Below, piece by piece: positions 25,201-64,000 of a DNA stretch of 64,000 nucleotides; the first letter of the stretch is position 1; every line of letters starts with the position of its first letter. Origin of the DNA: Lepisosteus oculatus. Its lineage: Eukaryota; Chordata; Actinopteri; Semionotiformes; Lepisosteidae. The stretch covers positions 23,879,148-23,943,147 of the forward strand of contig NC_090706.1 of NCBI RefSeq assembly GCF_040954835.1. Direction: 5' to 3'. The notes beneath the pieces are model-generated. The model did no database searches. It was not told the DNA's origin and worked only from the letters and a program-made list of their open reading frames with translations. The position numbers were made by a program, and so were the translations under genes.

Positions 25201-26395
25201 AGGTGTCCAGTAATGACAAGCCATGCCAAATGGGACGTGGATGGTAACTGAAAGCCTGGGCCTGTCCAGTGTGGCAGCGGTCCCTAGTCTCTTCTGTCGG
25301 TTGATATTTTTATATCTAGTGTATATATTTTTCTGTGTAGTGCCAGTGTTATGCTTTTCCCCATCACTTTGTGTGCCAACAGTCTTGACTCAGCATTGCT
25401 GTAGCTCTTTCTCATTCCTCTCAGATGAATTTTGTATTAACACAGCTCCTTTGGATTGATTTAAATTAAAAAAAGAGCAAATGTACTCTTGTAATCCACT
25501 GTATTTGAATGATAAAACAGTTCAGTAAATAAATCTACTGTGTACAGTATATTTATTCCCGATTAGGTCAAAATCCTCACAAGAAATTAGATTTTTGTAT
25601 TGTATATACTTAAAACAGACTTAAAAAAGTCTGAAAGACCTACGTCTGATAGTATTGCAAACACTGCATAAATATCTAATTTTGACTTGTTGAATTAAGA
25701 ATTCAATATATATGGATATATTAACTTAAATGTTGATTAAGGGAGATGTGTTAGCCTGCAAGCTAATAAGGTACAAAGAAAGGTTAATTATGCCCCCCAA
25801 AATACAAAAAAATAAATTAAAAAAACAATGTTTCAGCTTTTTGACAGTTCTGGAAAAGACTGAAGCATTCTTCTCTTACTTCTTTTCAGTGTAGAATTAA
25901 CCTCTTTTTGTTCCTTACAATGTACACAAATGTATAAATTGAAAGAATGCTACTATCAACATTTTATCTTCAGTTTGTGCTCTGTTCTTCCTTTTACTGT
26001 AGTATTCCAGAATGTTTTTTCTCTATTGTGACTGTTTGGTTTGTTGTCATGGTAACTTCACTTCTAATTCTTAACTTTTCAGATTTCTGTAAATTGTTTC
26101 ATGTGCCCAAATAACCTGTCAGGAGAGGTGCGTTATAATAGTAATTGTATTCCAGTTTACAAGATGAAGCTAAATAATGAGGAGTTTTCCAAAACATATA
26201 TAGAAAAAAATGCAACCAGGAATAAAAGTGATCTGTGAAAATAAAATAAGCAGAAAAAGAAGAATACGCTGAAGGGCATTGTTTGTACTGCTATTTTATT
26301 TCATTGCTGAAGAGTAGGTAAGTAGTAAGATATGCGATTTTATTTTTCTCTGAAGTATCTGCAGTGCAAAGAAGAATGTCTGTGCTCTTTTTTAG
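25201..26395. other. Probable 5' intron/flank of CDKL3, nothing recognised
   Basis: AT-rich DNA. A good acceptor (pyrimidine tract then TTTAG) ends at 26395, so the first coding exon is probably the second exon of the transcript, and this stretch is intron or promoter DNA. Confidence 0.35.
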
Positions 26396-42137
<15,742 letters not shown>

Positions 42138-42240
42138 GCCACTTCCTTCCCGAATATGCAATGCAAACAACTCCTTGTATCTTGTTTTACAGGGATTTTT
42201 TCCATAAAAAACAATTCATAAAGTGATAGTGCCAATGCAG

Positions 42241-42246
42241 AATAAA
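42241..42246 (+). terminator. CDKL3 candidate poly(A) signal
   Basis: AATAAA lies 104 bases past the CDKL3 stop codon, the first canonical hexamer downstream on this strand. Confidence 0.55.
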
Positions 42247-42889
42247 TTATGAATTTACATGAATACAATATTTGCTGCGTAGTTCTAACATAGTGCTAAA
42301 CATTTGCAAATCACACAGCATTAATTCACTGAAAAGAACAGAATATTACCATCCAGAACCATACCAGTTGAGGAAGACTATGCAGTAGGGGCTATTAAAT
42401 CTATTTATCTCTTTCTGTACATAACAAATAATATATACTGTAGATACGCAGTATCACATAAATTTCACATAAATTTGATATTTTATACCACCTTCCAGCC
42501 ACAATGTTATTTTTGCTTTTACCTCAGAGTACCTACTTATAAGTTTTTTAATGTAGAACTTTATTTTAACAATTCTGTTATTGTTACTTCAAAATACTTC
42601 ATAATAAATTCACATGGTCCGAGACTATTTGTGTGCACTATGCACAAATTGCTTCAGGTGCTTTATGGTAGCAAGCTGAAAATATTTTGGAACAGAAGCA
42701 ATGCTCAGTGGTGTGGTATCTCTCACTGTGAGCCTTAATTAGAAGGTGGAGTTGTTTTTTGGCGTTTGTTTCAGCCTGCATCTTTTTGTTTTCCTCAGAA
42801 ATAATTAGACTGTTGAGTTCAGAACAGTTAAGTTAAATTGCTTTGTGGCTTTTCTGCATATATTGTACTTGTGTACTCTGGAAAAGACT

Positions 42890-43200
42890 TCCAATGGGAC
42901 CACCCATGAATCCATTGTTGGTGAGGGTCATGGCACCCTGGAGCTCATCTCAGAAACACAAGGCAGGGCTACATATGTGCTGGGACACCAATACAATATG
43001 GAGCACACATATCCACTTTGGGGGCACCCATTAACCTAGGAAGCATGTTGCTGGGGGGCTGGGAGGAAACCAGAGTACCTGCAGAAATCCCATGCAGGCT
43101 TTGGAAGAACAATCTCCACAGGTATGGGGTTCAAATCCAGGATTGAAGCCAGAACCCAAGAACTGTAAGGCAGCAGTGCTAAAAATTACGCCACATGTGT
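42890..43200 (-). repeat. Degraded tRNA-derived SINE
   Basis: Landmarks appear in reverse order: 'acacaaggcaggg', 'gggaggaaaccagagtacc', 'gggttcaaatccaggattg', 'ggcagcagtgctaa'. It has more changes than the copy 800 bases further on. Confidence 0.65.
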
Positions 43201-43234
43201 CTAAAAGGCATTTTGTCAATATTAGCCAAATACA

Positions 43235-43565
43235 ATTTCTTGCATTAGGAATTCATCTTTTCACATACCCCAGCTTGCTCTTCATGAGACACAGAGGCAC
43301 ACAGACCAGGAGAGAGAAGCTTGGGATCAGAGCGCAGGGTCAGCCATTTATACAGCGCCCCTGGAGCGGCTGGGGTTAAGGGCTTTGCTCAGGGGCCCAA
43401 TGGTATAGGATATCTCTGCTGGCCGCGTGATTTGAACCGGCAAACTTCCAGCTACAGACGCAGATCCTTAGCCACAGTTCCACCGCTCCACCCCTAGAGA
43501 AGGAGTTTGCCTGGGCCATACAGGGATCGAACCCGTGACCTTCCCTCGTTAAACATATCCATATC
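43235..43565 (-). repeat. Second repeat family with tRNA-3'-half-like end
   Basis: It includes 'taccccagcttgctcttc', 'gatcagagcgcagggtcagc', 'tacagcgcccctggagcgg', 'ggctttgctcaggggcccaa' and 'tttgaaccggcaaacttcc', a block recalled from many fish genomes. Its first part recurs at 50.52-50.61 kb. On the minus strand, 43505-43548 folds like a T-arm (ACGGG-TTCGATC-CCTGT) next to an acceptor-like end. No matching 5' half of a tRNA is seen, so this is not called a tRNA gene. Confidence 0.6.
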
Positions 43566-43690
43566 ACATTAACATAGTTTCAAAATGTGAAACTGCTTAT
43601 CTTGCTGGTTGTGCTTGATAATAGTTCTAACTATAAATAATAGTTAGCCCAGTGGTCCCCTCAATGGCCAATACAATAAAAATGATTAAT

Positions 43691-44010
43691 GGGCCACACA
43701 GTAGTGCAGTGGTTATCATCACTTCCCTACAGCACTATGGCCCTGGGTTCAATTCCAGACCTGGGGTACTATCTGCTTGGTGTTTGAATGTATACACTGC
43801 GTCAGTGTGGGTTTCCTACCATAGTCCTAAAACATACAGGAAGGTTAATTTGCTTCTGGGAAAACTGGCACTAGGTGTCAGTGTATGACCTGTGATGGAC
43901 TGGTGTCCCATCCAGGGTGTACCCTGCCTTGTGCCTGTTGCCTGCTAGAATAGGCTCCAGCTCCCCAGACCCTGAATTCGAAGAAGCGGTTAGAAAATTG
44001 ATTAATGGAT
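43691..44010 (+). repeat. tRNA-derived SINE, full-length-like
   Basis: The A-box-like 'tagtgcagtggttatc' (about 43701) and B-box 'gggttcaattcc' (43745-43756) have tRNA-like spacing. The family body follows ('gtgggtttcctacc', 'gggtgtaccctgccttgtg'), then 'aagcggttagaaaattg' and a short ATGG-type tail. It is the clearest plus-strand copy in the window. Confidence 0.85.
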
Positions 44011-46100
44011 GATTAATTACTGATTGTTAAAATAAATAGTCCTGATCAGTATTTTTTGTATAAAGTTTTTCATACAATATTAACATATGCAGAGAATCAC
44101 AGAGCCATTTAGTAATGCTCCTATCTTTTTTCTTCAATCTTTTTTTCAAATAATTTATCATTTTCCTTGCTCACATAATGTTCATGTAAATAAATATAAT
44201 CCCATGCTTAAAAATATGAATAATTAGATTGCTTCTTTTTTGTACACCATTAGGTCATTTACTGCTGTGGCACTCTTTTTAAAGAAATGGGAATGTTCTT
44301 TGTTTTTCTTTAGTATTTAACCTGCTGATTCATGTTGCAGTGAAGAAGTCTAGCAAAATTTATTTTCTTGGCAGCTATTTACAGGAATAATAAATGACTT
44401 CATCTCCATGGGAAATGTCAATGCTTTAATTGTTGTGGTCACCTGGCCAGACTTTAAAAAAAGCTCTAAATAAATGACTTCATCCAACAGAACCACTGTT
44501 ACCAGAGAGAAATGCTGTGGTTTCTCACTGTGACATGGTCATTGTGACTGGACTATTTAAAGATCACATTGTTTGTGTTCTACTGTGAAATAAAGGTAAC
44601 TATAAATGTGACTACTAATGCACATGTATTTGCAGAAGATCCTCTTACAAAAGCTTTTTAAATGTAGATATTTCTATCACATATTAATACTCAGAAAAAT
44701 CCATATAATTTTCTCAGATATCTTACTTTATGGTGTGACCTATTAATTTCATTGCAAATTAATATAATTGCAAGATACTGTGTACAGTATATATATATAT
44801 GTGTGTGGTTTTTAATTTTCCGCACATATAAATTGGAAACTGGCAGACCTACTGTAAGCATCAGCATTTATGAAGGTGACAAGATACACAATCAACAGCA
44901 AGCCACTTTGTATTTATGGCAGGAATGCTGCGTATAATCATGCAACCAGGACAAAACAACAAAATCTAAGCTGGTACATCTGATGCCATAACGTCTCTTA
45001 ACCATAGCTCTCAATTGGGCAGGGAAGTAATACAAAACAGACTCAACAATATTAGGACAGTAAGCTTAGCACATGAAACAAAACGGCTGTACTTTTTTCC
45101 CTTTTTGTTATTTCTTGACTTACTTGACAAATGCTTAAATATTCTAAAAGGCACTTTTTCACTCTCAAATATAAATATTTTGCAACCCTTCGGATGTAAA
45201 CGTGAAACGTGTAAGACATGACAACAGTAATAGACCAATAACTAGGTTATGCAAGCAAATTACAGCTGACAGCCAAAGTTCAACAGCATGTCAGCATGTT
45301 TTACACCTTGTAAAGGCAACCATTCTACAGGTGCTGGGTAAATAGTCTTCTGTCCTTCTATATTCAGCACATTGTGATAGGAATCCATCAATGTAACTTG
45401 AAGTAAAACAGGTAATTTGAAAAAAAAAAAAGGAAATAGTCCTTAGAATTGAAGACGCACATTAAATGCGTAAAAAGAAAAAGCCTATCTGGGACCTAGA
45501 CTGAATTCATATCTTAATATTGAAGCAGCCTTCTTCAAATACAACCGTATTCATTAACACAAATGTCTTATAACAGTATAAGACGGCTGTACACATCATT
45601 GTCTTGGTGATTAACATAATAATTAAAATGAAACATTACATCCATTACATCCATTTTAACATTGAATGGAAACTTGTCTTCAGAACGAATGTCTGACACT
45701 CATGGATTGTAGAAGATTTAAAAAACATTCACAAGCCATGACCGATTTTCAAGCGAATAAGGGGGATTAGGACGTTGTCAGTCAAAACCCTGCTTTTTGT
45801 TGAAATCGTAAGCAGCAAGTTATCTTTTTCAAAAAGGATTTTTGTGCTTGTTTATTTGCTTTCATATTGAGCTCCACAATTTTAATTGTGATGTGCTAAT
45901 TATATAGAGTGAAGGGCTTTAAATGTTTGCTTTTAAATGTCCTACATAAAATGACATATTATTGTTTTAAGATTACATTCTCTGTTTTTTACACAGGGCA
46001 TTATCCTTCTAAACGTGTATTATTTTACAGTGTAAATGTACATGTATTTCTGTACTGACTATAGCATTCAATCTATTTTATAACAGCTACAGTATTTCGG
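44011..46100. other. Intergenic DNA upstream of PPP2CA
   Basis: AT-rich, with a small TA/TG run at about 44.79 kb. No coding exon or clear repeat is supported. The base composition changes to more CpG-rich DNA from about 46.1 kb. Confidence 0.4.
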
Positions 46101-46109
46101 ATAGCCGAG

Positions 46110-59545
<13,436 letters not shown>

Positions 59546-60850
59546 AAATGAATCTTAATGTCTGTACAGTATTGCCATGAATAATAGATTAAAAACAAGA
59601 TGGGAGAAGGGCAACAGTTACTCCAAATTGTTCAGACAAGCAACTTTATTTAAGCATTCAGAAACTTGTCTGTACATGGACCAAAAGGTGTGCCATATTT
59701 GAAAAGCAAAGGCCTCAGTCCAGGAAGACCATGACCATATAAATCAACACCAATTCCTCTGTGCATGATGTTGCATTTTTTTTAATCTCCAGGTCAATAA
59801 GCCACTGTTCCTGGACTAGTACAGTTAATAGGTACTGTTGCTTGTAAGAAAGACTGTGGAGAATTAAAGTTATAACCATTAAAGATTAAACTTTGGACCT
59901 TGTGATTAAAAAATCCATATAGCTATAGCTTTACTCAGCATGACTGTAGATAAAAATAGCAGCATACAATCATTGGAGCTTTAAAGAACATTTTAAAAAC
60001 TACCACGGCCTCCTGTTTTGTGTGCAAACTATTTTTTTCAGGGAGTACTGTTTAATTTAATTTTCTGTCTGCACTCTTTATTTTTTCATTGTTTTATCAC
60101 TTGGTTCATACTTGATTACTTGTACTGAGCAGAAGTTTTTTTTCCAGTCAAACCTTTTTTGTTTAATGCAGGAGAGATTTCCTGCATATTTTCTTAACAT
60201 AACAAACTTGTGAACTAAGTGCTTAAAATAGTCCAGTTCAGTTGTATAGGGAAAACGTGGAAATGGATGCCATTGTTGAAATGGTAACACTAACACTTTT
60301 TGATGGGATAATGTCTGTATTGAAGGCTCCAGGGGAATAATAAAGACTGAAGTTGCTCCTTCAGACTACATTTCTTTTGTACTGCTGTTTTTTTCCTCAC
60401 AGTTTTACACAGCTGAGGAAAGCTGTCAAGGTAATAGTTAAGTATATAGGTAAAATAGATTACTGATGACATAATAACCTAAAGTTAAAAAATGTAAAGC
60501 TTTATTAGCTGCAAGAGATTTTGTTTAGGAAAACTGCCAGTCAGAACGTAGGACTTCATAACTTGAATATTTGCAAAAAAATTGACTTTCCAGTATCAGC
60601 ATCAAAACTCTCCTCCAGTTCACCTGAGAAGTGCATTATTTTTGTCCCTACATTTTACATTGACCTGCATTTTAAACATTGTGATTATGCAAACATGATC
60701 AGTTAGGTTAAGGTTTTCATATACAGTAAAAGGTATATTTTGAGACTTGCTTACAGCATATCAGCCTGAAGATTGAGCGTTTTCTGCTATACTGGGAAAA
60801 TAAATTTAAGTGTGTGGTTTCCTGTCAAGAACTCAAAAGTTGTAGTGCAG
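59546..60850 (+). promoter_or_regulatory. PPP2CA 3' untranslated region with candidate poly(A) signals
   Basis: Canonical AATAAA hexamers lie at 60339-60344 and about 60799-60804, after 0.8 and 1.25 kb of AT-rich sequence without repeats. The long, repeat-free stretch suits a conserved 3' untranslated region. The end point is a guess. Confidence 0.45.
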
Positions 60851-61164
60851 TGTTTTATGTGCTAAGCATAACAAGCACTTAACTGCAAGCAATTCACAGT
60901 GATAATGAAGAGAAATTAGTTTTGTGGAAGGTTCGCTGGCATTTTATTAAAGAGACTGGGGCTGATCAACACTCCCCTATCCACTGCCCCTAAAAGACAA
61001 AGACTTATTTTCTCACGGTTTCAAAGGCGGCACTTTTCTCATTTCAGTTCTTGCATCACTTATATTTGCCTTGGCTAATCCCCTCATATATTATACATTC
61101 GTCCATTATGCTGCTTGTTAGTGGTAAGGTTCAGAGGCATTGTTACGATAATTACAGTTAGAAC

Positions 61165-61385
61165 AATACTTACATTTATATAATAGCTTTACATCCCAAG
61201 GGATCCTAAACTGCTCTTTATATAGCAGTGAACCAACTATCACTGGAAGAGTAGCATCCATATGAGTGATCCATCATCACACAGCAGGTCAGGAAGAGAA
61301 AAGAATGACTTGAGCTGATTTAAGGGGTAATTTAGGGAGTTATGATTGTCTAAAAGTAGAATTTATCCAGGACACCAGGAGATGA
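61165..61385. repeat. Dispersed repeat fragment, related to 34.5-34.7 kb
   Basis: It contains 'acatttatataatagcttta', 'catcacacagcaggtcagg' and 'aatttatccaggacaccagg' in the order of the fragment in CDKL3 intron 9, with substantial divergence. Confidence 0.4.
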
Positions 61386-62534
61386 ACACCTATTGCATTT
61401 GCATCTTTAATGACCAAATAGCCTGCATCTTATTTTCACGTGTTGGACAACATCTTTTATAGCTCCAGGTCACTGGTATGGAAATTCTGGTCCAACACGC
61501 ATCTTATAAGGGCAACCTACTATATTCTTTTTTTGAGGTCTTCTGAACTTAAGAGGCCGAACTTTGCTTTGTTTCCGAGATCTGATCTGTGGAGTGCAAT
61601 GGGTGAAACTACCGGATTGAGCTGTTTGGGATTCATCTGTATGCACAGCAGTCCAAGTGGAAACCTCTCTAACCCAGATGGTCCTGTTGACGTGCACCTC
61701 AAAGGGGGTTAAAGGCAGTGGGCCAGGATTTGCATCTTCATTGTGCTGTCTTGTAAATCAAGAAACTTATTGGCAGGCAGTAGCCTTTTAACTTCATGTC
61801 CTCGCTCTCAAACATAACTTCACTGAAGTCTACTGTATGAGAAAGAAAGTGTCACAAATCATGTGCTTTAATTCATTTTGCCAGTAGGAGCAGTATCCTA
61901 GTGTTTTTCAGAACACTTTCATGTAGCCTGTTGTAAAATCATAGCTGTGTTGTGTCAAGCTGCATTTCAGAGATCTGTATTTGTAAACTCATGTCTTAAT
62001 GCGTACCCCTTCAGGTAAAACCTCCAAAATCTTTGAAAGAATCGGTTTTCTTTAAAAGTTGCCAGAAACTAACCGGGTTCTTTGTCGAGTTTTAATGGCT
62101 GTTTGTCTTTTTAAAACTGGGGTTGAATCAAGCTGTTTTATAACATCCCTTCTCTTTGGATGCAATCTGGCTTCAATTATTTAAATATCAAACGCTGAGA
62201 AAAACTGGAATGGCTCACGTCCAAATAATGTAAGCAGTTCTTGAAGAAAGGCAGCAATTAGAAGAACTGTTTCCATGTGTGACTACCTTTGTGATTCCTT
62301 TTCCATTTTGAACAAATCTGTTCAATTTCCTTCTGTATAGATTATTAACAGAAGTTGAAATTGTTTATCAAATTAATAATAGTTCTGACGAGATAAAAGA
62401 CTGACATTTTACTCTGGTTACATAAAATAATCAGAACCTAGACTCAATTATTTGGATTTTTTGTTTGTGAGCCAGACCTCAGTTATTAGCTCACATTTTC
62501 ACCAGATGAATGCAGATGCAGCTTCTAGGATAGC
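61386..62534. other. Intergenic DNA downstream of PPP2CA
   Basis: No supported gene. Overlapping open frames at 61.44-61.71 kb on both strands lack a recognised domain. Confidence 0.4.
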
Positions 62535-62815
62535 TTTTGTCTCTCATGGGGAGCTATGGGGCCCTGCATTCAATTCCTGGGGTGCTGTCTGTGTGGGGTT
62601 TGCATGTTCTCCTTGTATTCACATTGCTTTCCTCCCACAGTCCAAAGACGTGCTAGTAGGTTAAGTCTCCTGTAAAACTGGCCCTGGTGTGAGAGGGTCT
62701 GTGTCTGTGTGTGCACTACACTTGACTGGTGTATCCTGCCTTGTACCCAATGCTTCCCAGTAAAGGCTCTGCTCCACCATCCTGATATGGATAAGCAGTT
62801 ATTTAAATCATTGGT
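62535..62815 (+). repeat. tRNA-derived SINE, diverged
   Basis: The B-box-like 'cattcaattcctggggtgct', 'tgtggggtttgcatgttctc', 'cccacagtccaaagacgtgc' and 'actggccctggtgtgag' appear in order. The A-box end and the tail are degraded. Confidence 0.7.
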
Positions 62816-63584
62816 GGTGGTGATTATGGTTAATTCATGGTAAACTCACACTTGTATAGTGCAAGAATAGCTACATCTCTCCACAGAGTATTACACCCTA
62901 TCACATTTTACTGGTCACACGTAAATCAATTTGTAGAGACTTCAAAGTATATGTGACATTTGAGAAATTAAAAAAAGTGAATTTGTTTAATTAGGAGAGG
63001 AAGGCTGTCAGGTGTGGTCATCACCCCAGTTTGGGCATTCACCCTTTATGTGTGCTGTTCCTTATTCACTCACTTGATAAACCAAGAAACTGACAGACAG
63101 TTCATGTTCTGGGAGTCAAAGCCACGCCACACCAACCCAGGAAAGTCAATTCCATATGATCCATCTGCAGGGTTTTCAGACTATAGTGGCTACAGCATGA
63201 GAAATGGCTCGAGGAACCAGTGCATCAGTGCAATGACTGCAGCCCATCGACTGCATTTGCATGATCTGCATACTTCGTGGGGTAATGTTGACAGCCAAGA
63301 GGTGAAATCGCCATCCTCTGATCCAGAGCACAACTTTGGTGGTGCTGAAGAGACTAGTGGAGCCATTTTGCTCTTCACAGACCTGGTGGTAGTGGGTGTG
63401 TGGAAATGTCGGGGTGAGTGCTATGTTTATTGTTGAGTTTTTCAAGCCAACCAGTGGGGTGGTGAATATTTGAGGACTAGAGTAGGAACCTCTTTCAACA
63501 CAAGGACACCTCTGGTGCAGACTAAGGGACACCTTACTTCTCAGAGCTACTTTGATCAATTCTTTCCGTTGCAATAATAATAAA
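62816..63584. other. Intergenic DNA with an unassigned 140-codon open frame
   Basis: The frame 63014-63436 (+) opens with an alternative start codon, has no splice context I can defend, and no motif I recognise. A minus-strand frame overlaps it. The next gene expected from human synteny (SKP1) is not visible here. Confidence 0.4.
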
Positions 63585-64000
63585 AAACATTATGTTATGT
63601 AACGCCTTTAAAGGTGGTTCTCAAGGCGCTTTACAGAACAACGGGAAGATTAAATACACAATGAGGAGACGGTAGATGGGAGTACTGAATACGGTATATG
63701 CAGAGGGGTATATAACAGAACCAGTTAAGTAAGAGAAAGGTTTTGAGTGTAGATCTGAAAGATTTTAGGGAAGGTGACTCTGATATCCTAAGGGATAGAG
63801 TTCCAAAATTTTGGGGAACAACAGGAGAAGGCCCTTTCACTCATAGTGTGTATATGGGCTTGGGGGACAGATAGGAGACCAGAATTAGAAGAGTGGAGGT
63901 TGCAAGGTGGGGGTAGGACGATGGTAGCTCAGACAGGTACTGAGATGCTAAGCCATGGAGAGCCTTACAGGTGAGCATGAGAATTTTGAAGTTGACACTA
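63585..64000 (-). mobile_element. LINE 3' end (L2-like), cut by the window edge
   Basis: It is the same family as 37398-38090. The 3' end is the inverted 'taacgcctttaaaggtggtt', and the minus-strand frame near 63.63-63.84 kb reads a LINE-like C-terminus (NFGTLSLRISESPSLKSFRS then TLKTFL). The plus-strand pieces 'ggtgagcatgagaattttga' and 'aggagaaggcc' match the 37.5-kb copy. Confidence 0.7.

Noticed and set aside
44790-44810. TA/TG run
   Set aside because: It is too short to be a notable microsatellite.
63014-63436. 140-codon open frame near the right edge, possibly SKP1 or TCF7
   Set aside because: The sequence resembles neither protein, and no splice context supports it.

Overview
This window is nuclear DNA of a vertebrate, most likely a ray-finned fish. 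It has four multi-exon protein genes with GT-AG introns, AT-rich intergenic DNA, and many fish-type retroposons: tRNA-derived SINEs with GATG-rich tails, 5S-rRNA-derived SINEs, L2/CR1-like LINE ends, Penelope-like and Tc1-like remnants. A single intact CDKL3 and fairly large introns would suit a non-teleost such as gar or bowfin, but that is inference only. The genes were assembled by hand: splice sites were placed by reading frame, phase and recalled family similarity.

Layout. 1-8.3 kb: intergenic, with a 5S-SINE fragment and four tRNA-SINE fragments. 8.38-12.29 kb (+): CDKN2AIPNL, 3 coding exons, 106 aa. 15.87-23.00 kb (-): UBE2B (RAD6 ubiquitin-conjugating enzyme), 6 exons, 152 aa, complete. 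23.0-23.6 kb: a probable shared promoter with a palindromic CRE and an 86-bp duplicated segment. 26.46-42.14 kb (+): CDKL3 kinase, 12 coding exons, about 553 aa. 42.2-46.1 kb: a repeat cluster and gene-free DNA. 46.51-59.55 kb (+): PPP2CA (PP2A catalytic subunit alpha), 7 exons, 309 aa, with an ETS/CRE promoter. 59.5-64 kb: the PPP2CA 3' region, then repeats, ending inside a LINE copy.

Reading the window backwards gives PPP2CA(-), CDKL3(-), UBE2B(+), CDKN2AIPNL(-). This is the order and orientation I recall for human 5q31.1, so the block is an old, conserved microsynteny. UBE2B and CDKL3 are head to head, as in human. The four products work in separate housekeeping processes (XRN2-linked RNA metabolism, ubiquitination of H2B and PCNA, a CDK-like kinase, protein dephosphorylation) and are not a pathway.

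The more unusual content is in the mobile DNA: two Penelope-like fragments with a hammerhead-ribozyme-like core, a LINE 3' end nested in a relative, a SINE and a LINE that share a 3' tail, and an inverted pair of a roughly 0.5-0.7 kb DNA-transposon-like element about 40 kb apart. I found no convincing new multi-gene system.
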